The notes under the pieces are model-generated. The model did no database searches. It was not told the DNA's origin and saw only the letters and a list, made by a program, of their open reading frames with translations. Positions 1 through 6,154 of a stretch of DNA of 9,476 nt are shown one piece after another. This DNA comes from Chitinophagales bacterium. GTDB lineage: Bacteria > Bacteroidota > Bacteroidia > Chitinophagales > Saprospiraceae. The translations under genes and the position numbers were made by a program. Positions within the stretch are counted from its first letter, which is position 1. The number at the start of each line of letters is the position of its first letter. Location: positions 1 to 9,476 of the forward strand of contig JAAFHQ010000172.1 in assembly GCA_013298445.1 (NCBI GenBank). The letters are read 5' to 3'.

Positions 1-769
1 TCATGCCCAATCTTTCTTTAGGCGCGATGTAGAGGTTGGCTGGAAAAATGGCGGCGGTGCTCATTTTTTCAATACGTTTGCCCGTTTCTACCTCGATCAT
101 TTCGATCTCGTCAATTTCGTCGCCAAAAAACTGAATCCGGTAGCCATAGTCTACGTAGGGCAAATTGATGTCCACCGTATCGCCACGTACGCGGAAAGTG
201 GCCCGTTTGAATTCAATTTCGGTCCGGGAATAAAGGCTTTCTACCAATTTGTACAAAAAGGCATTTCGCGAAATGACCTGCCCCTTTTGGATGCGGATGA
301 TCCCGGTTTTGTAATCTTCCGGGTTACCCATACCATAGATGCAGGAAACCGAAGCGACGATGATGATGTCGCGCCGCCCTGAAAGCAAATTGGAAGTAGC
401 CCGTAAGCGCAACTTATCTACCTGTTCATTGATCTGCAAGTCTTTTTCAATGTAGGTATCGCTCACCGAGAGGTAAGCCTCGGGTTGGTAATAGTCGTAA
501 TAAGAAACAAAGTATTCGACGGCGTTGTCAGGAAAAAAATCCTGCAACTCGCCATACAATTGTGCGGTGAGGGTTTTGTTGTGGGTCAGCACCAAAGTTG
601 GGCGGTCCACATTGGCAATCACATTGGCTATGGTGAAGGTTTTACCAGAACCCGTTACGCCCAAAAGGACCTGGGATCGTTCACCTCTGTTCAATCTATT
701 GGTTAATTCAGCAATGGCAACGGGCTGATCGCCAGTCGGGGAATATTTGGAAACGAGTTGGAATGACAT
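1..769 (-). CDS. uvrB: UvrABC excinuclease subunit B, N-terminal part (partial)
   Basis: UvrB is the damage-verifying helicase-like subunit of nucleotide excision repair. It is loaded by UvrA and then recruits UvrC for incision in the cytoplasm. The first 256 codons lie in the window; the family is about 670 residues, so the rest continues past base 1. The start MSFQLVSKYSPTGDQPVAI is the standard UvrB N-terminus. The Walker A motif GVTGSGKT is at residues 37-44, HNKTL at 63-67, and the β-hairpin region that clamps DNA runs from YYDYYQPEAY to SDTYIEKD (about 90-110). SVSCIYGMG follows. The reading frame is open with no frameshift. No Shine-Dalgarno precedes the ATG. The cyclase gene lies 81 bases upstream on the same strand, so co-transcription is possible but nothing shows it. 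The family call is certain. Confidence 0.97.
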   Translation of the reverse strand, partial: MSFQLVSKYSPTGDQPVAIAELTNRLNRGERSQVLLGVTGSGKTFTIANVIANVDRPTLVLTHNKTLTAQLYGELQDFFPDNAVEYFVSYYDYYQPEAYLSVSDTYIEKDLQINEQVDKLRLRATSNLLSGRRDIIIVASVSCIYGMGNPEDYKTGIIRIQKGQVISRNAFLYKLVESLYSRTEIEFKRATFRVRGDTVDINLPYVDYGYRIQFFGDEIDEIEMIEVETGKRIEKMSTAAIFPANLYIAPKERLGM

Positions 770-850
770 CTGTATGCTGCGTTTGGAAGAGCATAAAAAT
801 ACAAAAAGTTTTGATCATTCCAAACTCGTTTTTAGTGCCGCTATACGCTC

Positions 851-2509
851 TTATGCGGCGCCTACTGTGCTTGTCTTTTTATTCACGTAGTACATGTCCA
901 ATTCACCTTTGTTCTTAGCCGGCATTTTGCCACGATAGTTGCAATCGTAGCGGTAACGGATCAGGTTGTAGGTATCTTGCGAAATGTTTACCTGACCAGC
1001 TTCGCTATTGGCTTCGATGCGAGAAGCGAGGTTTACCGTATCGCCCCAAATGTCGTAGGCAAATTTCACATCCCCTACCACTCCTGCTACAACTGGCCCG
1101 GTATGTAGACCGATGCGGGCTTCAAAATAAGGCTTACCTTGTTTGATGCGCAGCTCCTTGTATTCTTCCAGGTAAGATTGCATGTCGAGGGCGGCCTGAA
1201 CTAGGTTGTTCGGTAATCCTTTTCGTTCGGATAAACCAGACGCACACATATAAGCATCCCCGATGGTTTTGATTTTTTCAATGTCGGGATACTGCTTGGT
1301 GATGTGGTCAAAAGCTTTGAAACATTTATCCAATTCTTCTACCAATTCTTCGGGAGTCAGCTGCTCCGCTATTTTGGTAAAATTGACAAAGTCTGAAAAA
1401 AGTACAGTGACTTGGTCAAAACGCCGCGCTTTGGCTTTGCCGTTGGCTTTGAGTTCGTCAGCAATGTTTTTAGGCAAAATGTTGAGCAGGAGTTCCTCGT
1501 TGCGCAATTTCTCCTGTTCGATGATTTTGTTCTTTTCGGCAAGGGTTCTTTCCCCACGCTGCTTGGCTTTGAATCGACCAAAAAGCAACATGGAGAGCAG
1601 CAAGAAAAATGCCGCTGCCAGCCCACTCAACTGGATGAATTTGGTTTGGGTGACTACTTCGATTTTGCGTTTTTCAGCTTCTAGTTCTGCTTCAGCCAGG
1701 CTGGCTTCCTTTACTTTTAATACCAATTCTTGCTCTAGTTTTTCTCGCGAAAGTTGTTTGACCTCTGCTTCCTTGGCTTTGGCAGCGTCTTCGGCTTCAA
1801 CTTTGGCTTTGGAGATGGTCTGAATGTCTTCCTCTTTGCGGGTAATCACTTCCTCGGCCATCAGGTTTTTTTCCTCCAGCTTTTCGTTGGATTCCGCCAG
1901 TTTTTCTTTTTCGGTGCTCAACTGGTTTTTTTCCGCAGAAAGATCGGCCAGGCGACCTTGAATTTGGTTGATCTGGGCTTCGAGGTTGCGTTTTTCTCTT
2001 TCGAGTGAGGAGCGCTGGGAGTTGTACTTGTTTTCCAGGTCACTCATGTTGTAGCCCTTGGAATTGACGAACCTGAAGGCGTCACTGGTGTGTCTAAAAG
2101 CGTCATCGTATTCCCGCTTTTTGGCAAAATACGAGCTCAGTTTTTCGGTACTGCGGGCCAACATATCCAGGTCGTTGGCCTCCTTGGCGAAGTTGATGGC
2201 ATTCTTCATGTAGAGTTTGAAGTTACCTTCATCTTTCTTGCGCTCGGCAATGGTGGCGATCAAGTAGTTGCTGGCAGCGGCTTGAACTTTGTTGCCGCTA
2301 CCAGCGGATTCTCTAGCAGCTCCTTTGGCATAGTTCAAAGCCTTTTCCACATCGGTTGCCAAATAGGCGTTGGCCAATTGCTGATTGAGGGTGATTTTTT
2401 CCTGCGCATTGGTCGTTTCCTGGAGCTGCTTTTCCAGTTCCGGGATCGACTGGGCCCAGATCATGTTGAGGGAAAAAAGGATGAGCAGACCTATTACACT
2501 ATATTTCAT
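851..2509 (-). CDS. Membrane-anchored class III adenylate cyclase with extracytoplasmic TPR-like/coiled-coil region
   Basis: This 552-residue protein should make cAMP from ATP in the cytoplasm. Residues 1-20 form a signal peptide ending IWAQ. Residues 25-150 are paired amphipathic helices that resemble degenerate TPRs. Residues 155-288 are a charged, Glu/Lys-rich coiled coil, 291-310 a single transmembrane helix, and 315-352 a linker helix with the LLLNILPKNIADEL signature found just before many class III cyclase domains. The catalytic domain spans about 365-545. Metal-binding Asp are D373 (FSDF) and D418 (GDAYM). The adenine-specifying pair is K414 (EKIKTIG) and D486 (YDIWGD), and the transition-state residues are N493 and R497 (TVNLASR). 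Lys/Asp rather than Glu/Cys argues for adenylate over guanylate cyclase. All key residues are on one chain, as expected of a homodimer with two active sites. A TTG two codons upstream (2515) is possible, but the ATG at 2509 starts the signal peptide cleanly. The signal the outer part senses is unknown. Confidence 0.93.
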   Translation of the reverse strand: MKYSVIGLLILFSLNMIWAQSIPELEKQLQETTNAQEKITLNQQLANAYLATDVEKALNYAKGAARESAGSGNKVQAAASNYLIATIAERKKDEGNFKLYMKNAINFAKEANDLDMLARSTEKLSSYFAKKREYDDAFRHTSDAFRFVNSKGYNMSDLENKYNSQRSSLEREKRNLEAQINQIQGRLADLSAEKNQLSTEKEKLAESNEKLEEKNLMAEEVITRKEEDIQTISKAKVEAEDAAKAKEAEVKQLSREKLEQELVLKVKEASLAEAELEAEKRKIEVVTQTKFIQLSGLAAAFFLLLSMLLFGRFKAKQRGERTLAEKNKIIEQEKLRNEELLLNILPKNIADELKANGKAKARRFDQVTVLFSDFVNFTKIAEQLTPEELVEELDKCFKAFDHITKQYPDIEKIKTIGDAYMCASGLSERKGLPNNLVQAALDMQSYLEEYKELRIKQGKPYFEARIGLHTGPVVAGVVGDVKFAYDIWGDTVNLASRIEANSEAGQVNISQDTYNLIRYRYDCNYRGKMPAKNKGELDMYYVNKKTSTVGAA

Positions 2510-2649
2510 GGTCAAGTGACAATTTTTTGAACTACAAGATAACTCTAAAAAGCACGATTTAGTATTTTTTTCATGCGTTTTCAGACAGCAAAACTTATGT
2601 AATAAGGGAAGATTGGTTAAAATGTTACAGTTTGAATTGTCATTTCAGA

Positions 2650-3648
2650 TTAACAAAACCAAAAATAATCCAGCCCTGCCCTAAGCCTTAATTCATCCAG
2701 CAAGGCTTTAATCGTGATTTGGTCAGCTGGTGCACTTACCGAAATGATGATTTGCATCGGCCCCAACTCTTTTAACTTGGATTCCTCCTCCATGATTACC
2801 CCATAAATTTGTTGCCCCCACTTGCGGGGATTGTCACATACCCAGCGAAACTTTACTTTGGCCTCGTTGAGCATGGTCGCAAAAGTTTTACCCCTTGGCC
2901 CAGCCCCCCACAGGACCAATTCCCGGGTGGGGTCGTGATCCAGGGCTAGAAACCAGGGTAGTTTCACCCGGAAGTACTTCTGCATGTCGTATTCCTCATT
3001 CATACGAGTGGTGCGGTCTGCATGGTCGCGCCAGTAGAGGAGCACTTCGGGGACGGTATGTGGTTGGAGGCCAATTTGGCGGAAGCGGAAAATCAGGTCG
3101 TAGTCTTCGGGTTTGATGTTGGGTTCAAAGGCACCTGCACGCAGCAAGTCTTCGCGATACACCAACCAGCAAGGAGCAGGAATCGGGCAATCGCGGTAAA
3201 TTTCTTCCCATTGCCGGCCTTCCAGATTGACTTTATTGATCCATTCGCCGTAGCGGGCGTAACCTTCCCCCAATTGGTCGTCGGAAAAATATTTTACCAA
3301 ACCAGTGCTTAAATGCCCAGGGCCGTTGGCGACCAGCAAGTGATACATGCGCTCCAGTTTATGCGGGGCCATGATGTCGTCAGCATCCATGCGGGTGATG
3401 AGGGCACCAGCGCTTTGCTCTAGGGCCAGGCGCAAGGCGGGAATCACGCCCTTATCGGGATTGCGCAATGGGCGGATGCGTGCGTCCCGCTGTTGGTAGT
3501 CTGCCAGAATTTCCGGAGTGCTGTCGGTCGATTGATCGTCGATGGCGAGCAACTCCCAATCCGGATAAGTTTGGGCCAAAATACTGTCCAAACACTCTGC
3601 CAAATATCGTTCTTCGTTGAAAATTGGCAGCAGGATACTGATACGCAT
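2650..3648 (-). CDS. Family 2 glycosyltransferase with C-terminal Rossmann-like domain
   Basis: This 332-residue protein probably transfers a sugar from a nucleotide-sugar donor during surface polysaccharide or glycan assembly. Residues 1-220 are a GT-A fold: RISILLPIFNEERYL opens the first strand, AIDDQSTDST (35-44) binds the nucleotide, MDADD (87-91) is the metal-binding DXD motif, and KPEDYDL (179-185) carries the likely catalytic-base region. Residues 240-332 form a second domain with ELVLWGAGPRGK and VCDNPRKWGQ, a Gly-rich nucleotide-binding loop like those in sugar-modifying proteins. There are no transmembrane helices, so it is cytoplasmic. I chose the ATG at 3648 because the glycosyltransferase fold begins there. 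An upstream in-frame GTG at 3717 would add 23 residues translated from a repeat element. The sugar and acceptor cannot be told, and no other polysaccharide gene is nearby. A good promoter lies about 150 bases upstream, with the repeat in the leader. Confidence 0.9.
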   Translation of the reverse strand: MRISILLPIFNEERYLAECLDSILAQTYPDWELLAIDDQSTDSTPEILADYQQRDARIRPLRNPDKGVIPALRLALEQSAGALITRMDADDIMAPHKLERMYHLLVANGPGHLSTGLVKYFSDDQLGEGYARYGEWINKVNLEGRQWEEIYRDCPIPAPCWLVYREDLLRAGAFEPNIKPEDYDLIFRFRQIGLQPHTVPEVLLYWRDHADRTTRMNEEYDMQKYFRVKLPWFLALDHDPTRELVLWGAGPRGKTFATMLNEAKVKFRWVCDNPRKWGQQIYGVIMEEESKLKELGPMQIIISVSAPADQITIKALLDELRLRAGLDYFWFC

Positions 3649-3660
3649 GGTGGATCGGAT

Positions 3661-3785
3661 GGTTGAGGGAGGTTGAGAAAGTTGAGAGAGGTTGAGGCTG
3701 CCGCGAGCGACTTGCACCTCGACTTAGCTTGGTGACCGACGCTGCAGCAGCCTCAACCTTCTCAACCTCCCTCAACTTTCTCAAC
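3661..3785. repeat. GTTGAG/CTCAAC imperfect hairpin element, copy A
   Basis: The left arm (3661-3698) repeats the word GTTGAG four times with 2-4 base spacers. The right arm (3750-3785) repeats CTCAAC. A perfect 12-base inverted pair, GGTTGAGGCTGC at 3690-3701 and its complement at 3747-3758, closes a 45-base centre. The centre includes GGCTGCCGCGAGCG (3696-3709), which recurs in copy B with one change. The element lies 12 bases before the glycosyltransferase ATG and downstream of that gene's predicted promoter, so it should form a hairpin in the mRNA leader. I do not recognise the family. It has no transposase and no clear target-site duplication. Confidence 0.85.
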
Positions 3786-3801
3786 AGATTTGTAAAAGGC
3801 A

Positions 3802-3833
3802 CAAAAGTAATGGAGCTAGTGTGAAATGACAAA
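3802..3833 (-). promoter_or_regulatory. Predicted Bacteroidota-type promoter for the glycosyltransferase
   Basis: Read on the minus strand, TTTG (3833-3830) is followed after 20 bases by TACTTTTG (3809-3802). This exactly fits the Bacteroidota housekeeping consensus TTTG-N19-21-TAnnTTTG. Transcription would begin near 3795, giving a leader of about 147 bases that contains repeat copy A. The match is by eye and the words are short, so chance is not excluded. Confidence 0.6.
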
Positions 3834-3965
3834 AATTATATTTTGCCAGACACCTTTGGATGAAATTTATGTCCAACATCCATTCAGGAGGCAAAAAAAA
3901 GAACGGGTAGCTAGCCTTTTTACCATCTGAAAAAAGATTTCAATTGTATAACTGTTAATTTTTCT

Positions 3966-3995
3966 TTTGATTATCAGTTCTAAAGCCTAACTTTG
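3966..3995 (+). promoter_or_regulatory. Predicted Bacteroidota-type promoter for atpDC
   Basis: TTTG (3966-3969) is followed by TAACTTTG (3988-3995), which fits TAnnTTTG exactly. The 18-base spacing is one short of the usual 19-21. A start near 4001 would leave a leader of about 45 bases before the atpD ATG. The upstream run of T and A residues (3958-3968) also suits a strong promoter. Confidence 0.5.
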
Positions 3996-4047
3996 CCGCG
4001 ATTTTGAAGCATCGGAATCAATTAATCTTCAAACTGTTGATATAGTT

Positions 4048-5553
4048 ATGGCAAATATCGGTCACGTCAAGCAGATCATTGGACCCGTAGTAGACGTATC
4101 CTTTGCCAACGAGACTCTTCCAGAGATCTTCAACGCATTGGAAATCAAACGCACGAATGGTGATGTACTTGTTTTGGAAGTACAACAACACTTGGGTGAA
4201 GACAGTGTTCGCGCAATTGCAATGGATTCCACGGACGGTCTTACCCGTGGCACAGAGGTAGTCGACACTGGTCGCGCTATCGCAATGCCCGTTGGTGAAG
4301 GCATCCGCGGTCGTTTGTTCAACGTAGTAGGTCAAGCAATTGATGGTATTCCTCAGCCTGACAGCAGCCAGGTTTATTCCATCCACCGCAAGCCACCTGC
4401 ATACGAAGACCTGTCTACGTCCAAAGAAATCCTGTATACGGGTATCAAGGTTATCGACTTGATCGAGCCATACATGAAAGGTGGTAAAATTGGTCTCTTT
4501 GGTGGTGCGGGTGTAGGTAAAACCGTATTGATCCAGGAGTTGATCAACAACATTGCCAAGGGATACGATGGTATCTCCGTATTTGCAGGAGTGGGCGAGC
4601 GTACCCGTGAAGGGAACGACTTGATGCGTGAAATGTTGGAAGCCGGTATCATCAATTACGGCGAAAAGTTCATGCACTCCATGGAAGAAGGTGGTTGGGA
4701 CCTCAGCGGCGTAACCATTGACGACCTGAAACAATCAAAAGCAACCTTCGTATTTGGTCAGATGAACGAACCCCCTGGTGCGCGTGCACGGGTGGCACTT
4801 TCCGGTTTGACCATTGCAGAATACTACCGCGACGGTGACCTCAGTGATCCTACTGGTGGCCGCGATATCCTTTTCTTTATCGACAACATCTTCCGCTTTA
4901 CTCAAGCAGGTTCGGAAGTATCCGCACTTTTGGGCCGGATGCCTTCAGCGGTAGGTTATCAGCCTACGCTGGCTACCGAGATGGGTTTGATGCAAGAACG
5001 GATTACTTCTACCCGCCGTGGTTCCATTACCTCCGTACAGGCGGTATACGTACCTGCGGATGACTTGACTGACCCTGCGCCAGCAACTACCTTTGCGCAC
5101 TTGGATGCCACTACGGTATTGAGTCGTAAAATTGCTTCCCTGGGTATCTATCCTGCGGTGGATCCTCTCGATTCTACTTCTCGTATCCTCGACCCTCGGG
5201 TGATTGGTGACGAGCACTACAATACTGCTCAACGGGTGAAAAATCTGCTGCAACGCTACAACGAATTGCAAGACATCATCGCCATCCTTGGTATGGAAGA
5301 ATTGTCGGACGAAGACAAGTTGGTCGTATTCCGTGCGCGGAAAGTACAACGTTTCTTGTCCCAGCCATTCCACGTTGCTGAGCAATTTACAGGTTTGAAA
5401 GGTGTATTGGTTCCAATCGAAGAAACCATCCGTGGCTTCAACATGATCATGGACGGCGAAGTAGACCAATATCCTGAATCTGCTTTCAACCTCAAAGGTA
5501 CCATCGATGATGCCATTGAGGCGGGTAAGAAAATGTTGGCGGAAGCCGCTTAA
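4048..5553 (+). CDS. atpD: F1F0 ATP synthase subunit β
   Basis: This is the catalytic β subunit of F1, three copies per complex on the cytoplasmic side, which makes ATP from ADP and phosphate as the central stalk turns. It is full length at 501 residues. The N-terminal barrel starts MANIGHVKQIIGPVVDVSF. Walker A GGAGVGKT is at 152-159, the catalytic Glu in GERTREGND is E184, and Walker B ILFFIDN (274-280) ends in the Mg-related D279. ALLGRMPSAVGYQPTLATEM (293-312) is the β signature region. EELSDED (417-423) is the DELSEED-type lever contacting the γ subunit. EEGGWDLSG (213-221) and a longer loop RDGDLSDPTGGRD (261-273) are, from memory of the family, usual in Bacteroidota β subunits. The ATG has no Shine-Dalgarno. 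It is transcribed with atpC; the a, c, b, δ, α and γ genes are not here, so the ATP synthase genes are split. Confidence 0.98.
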   Translation: MANIGHVKQIIGPVVDVSFANETLPEIFNALEIKRTNGDVLVLEVQQHLGEDSVRAIAMDSTDGLTRGTEVVDTGRAIAMPVGEGIRGRLFNVVGQAIDGIPQPDSSQVYSIHRKPPAYEDLSTSKEILYTGIKVIDLIEPYMKGGKIGLFGGAGVGKTVLIQELINNIAKGYDGISVFAGVGERTREGNDLMREMLEAGIINYGEKFMHSMEEGGWDLSGVTIDDLKQSKATFVFGQMNEPPGARARVALSGLTIAEYYRDGDLSDPTGGRDILFFIDNIFRFTQAGSEVSALLGRMPSAVGYQPTLATEMGLMQERITSTRRGSITSVQAVYVPADDLTDPAPATTFAHLDATTVLSRKIASLGIYPAVDPLDSTSRILDPRVIGDEHYNTAQRVKNLLQRYNELQDIIAILGMEELSDEDKLVVFRARKVQRFLSQPFHVAEQFTGLKGVLVPIEETIRGFNMIMDGEVDQYPESAFNLKGTIDDAIEAGKKMLAEAA

Positions 5554-5555
5554 TA

Positions 5556-5675
5556 TTGAGTTGAGAAGTTCAGGAGTTGAGAAGTTCAGGCTACCGCGAG
5601 CGTCGTTGACAACGACACTTTAGCGCAGCTCAACTTCTCAACTTTCTCAACCCCTCAACTCCTCAACTCCTCAAC
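5556..5675. repeat. GTTGAG/CTCAAC imperfect hairpin element, copy B, between atpD and atpC
   Basis: The element begins right after the atpD stop and ends one base before the atpC ATG. The left arm contains a perfect 16-base tandem repeat, GAGTTGAGAAGTTCAG, at 5558-5573 and 5574-5589. The right arm is a run of CTCAAC words (5629-5675). AGTTGAGAAGTT (5575-5586, also 5559-5570) is exactly complementary to 5632-5643, with 45 bases between the inner pair. Inside is GGCTACCGCGAGCG (5589-5602), shared with copy A, then a tight inner palindrome GTCGTTG-A-CAACGAC (5602-5616). In the atpDC mRNA this should fold into a long hairpin whose 3' arm covers the atpC ribosome-binding region. Confidence 0.87.
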
Positions 5676-5676
5676 T

Positions 5677-5982
5677 ATGAATATTACCGTACTTACTCCT
5701 GATCGCGAAATTTTCGCAGGTCCGATCAAATCGGTAAAAGTGCCGGGTGTAAAAGGGGAATTTCAGATCCTGCAAAACCACGCCCCGATCGTATCGGCTT
5801 TGTCGGCGGGCAAAGTGACGATTGTAACGGGTGCTGGTGACTACCGTTTTTACGACCTGGGTAAAAAAGAACAGGTAGAAGACAGTCAGGCCGAGCGCAA
5901 GATTGTTTTTCAGGTAGAATCCGGTTTTGTTGAAGTGCTGAACAATGAGGTTTCACTACTGCTCGCAGGCGTGAAAGCTTGA
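5677..5982 (+). CDS. atpC: F1F0 ATP synthase subunit ε, short form without the C-terminal helices
   Basis: The ε subunit sits on the rotating γ stalk and couples F1 to the c-ring. The 101 residues begin MNITVLTPDREIFAG. The family signature GEFQILQNHAPIVSALSAG spans 27-45, and the last β strand ESGFVEVLNNEVSLLLAG (81-98) closes the N-terminal β-sandwich. The chain stops there. The two-helix C-terminal domain that inhibits ATP hydrolysis in longer ε subunits (about 130-140 residues) is absent, and there is no frameshift or leftover sequence suggesting recent loss. The loop around 53-76 (GAGDYRF to ERKIV) is longer and more charged than in enterobacterial ε. The start lies directly against the right arm of repeat copy B and has no Shine-Dalgarno. 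It is the last gene of the unit, followed by two terminators. Confidence 0.94.
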   Translation: MNITVLTPDREIFAGPIKSVKVPGVKGEFQILQNHAPIVSALSAGKVTIVTGAGDYRFYDLGKKEQVEDSQAERKIVFQVESGFVEVLNNEVSLLLAGVKA

Positions 5983-5989
5983 TACGATA

Positions 5990-6020
5990 AATAATCCGCC
6001 GTAAGGTGGGTTATTATTTT
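5990..6020 (+). terminator. Intrinsic terminator after atpC (first)
   Basis: AATAATCCGCC (5990-6000) pairs with GGTGGGTTATT (6005-6015) as an 11-base-pair stem, counting two G-U pairs, with a GTAA loop. ATTTT follows. It lies 7 bases after the atpC stop. The stem is only moderately GC-rich and the T run is short, so it may be leaky. Confidence 0.6.
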
Positions 6021-6032
6021 GCTGAGTTTTTT

Positions 6033-6075
6033 AGAGGAGGGTAGTCCGGCATTCGGGCTACCCTCTTTTGGTTTT
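6033..6075 (+). terminator. Intrinsic terminator after atpC (second, stronger)
   Basis: GAGGGTAG (6037-6044) pairs perfectly with CTACCCTC (6058-6065). The inner bases TCCG/CGGG extend the stem to 12 pairs around a GCATT loop. TTTTGGTTTT follows directly. The minus-strand side has no T run, so it should act only on plus-strand transcripts. With the first hairpin it insulates atpDC from the next gene. Confidence 0.8.
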
Positions 6076-6154
6076 AAAGCTATTTTTTTGATGTGGACTG
6101 CCATAAGGTTGTCAGTGACTTGTGCTTAATTTGTAGCATCAAATGCCTGGAGTT

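Larger units (their letters stand above)
3649..4047. other. Divergent intergenic region between the glycosyltransferase and atpD
   Basis: This is the longest gene-free stretch in the window. It holds a hairpin-forming repeat next to the glycosyltransferase start (3661-3785), a minus-strand promoter (3802-3833) and a plus-strand promoter near atpD (3966-3995). Bases 3834-3965 between the promoters are AT-rich. The only structure I see there is a weak TGGATG/CATCCA inverted pair around 3856-3881. No RNA gene, small ORF or terminator is convincing. Confidence 0.7.

Noticed and set aside
1263..1823. 186-codon open frame on the plus strand within the cyclase gene
   Set aside because: It is antisense to the cyclase transmembrane, linker and catalytic region. 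Its Ser/Ala/Leu-rich product mirrors the opposite strand's coiled-coil codons.
3649..3717. GTG start at 3717 extending the glycosyltransferase by 23 residues
   Set aside because: The added residues are a translation of the repeat arm (Ser/Gln/Leu-rich), and the GT-A fold starts cleanly at ATG 3648.
3661..3785. Possible CRISPR array from the repeated GTTGAG words
   Set aside because: The words are 6-8 bases with 2-4 base spacers, form inverted arms, and have no unique spacers of constant length or cas genes.
3896..3926. GGGTAGCTAGCC followed by T residues as a terminator
   Set aside because: The near-palindrome has no loop and two mismatches, and it sits in a divergent promoter region where no transcript should end.
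4018..4734. 238-codon open frame on the minus strand across atpD
   Set aside because: It lies antisense to the highly conserved atpD. Its translation is rich in Cys, Thr and His with no domain, as expected from a shadow frame.
6126..6133. TTAATTTG as a promoter for the GyrI-like gene
   Set aside because: It is one base off the TAnnTTTG pattern and has no TTTG 19-21 bases upstream.
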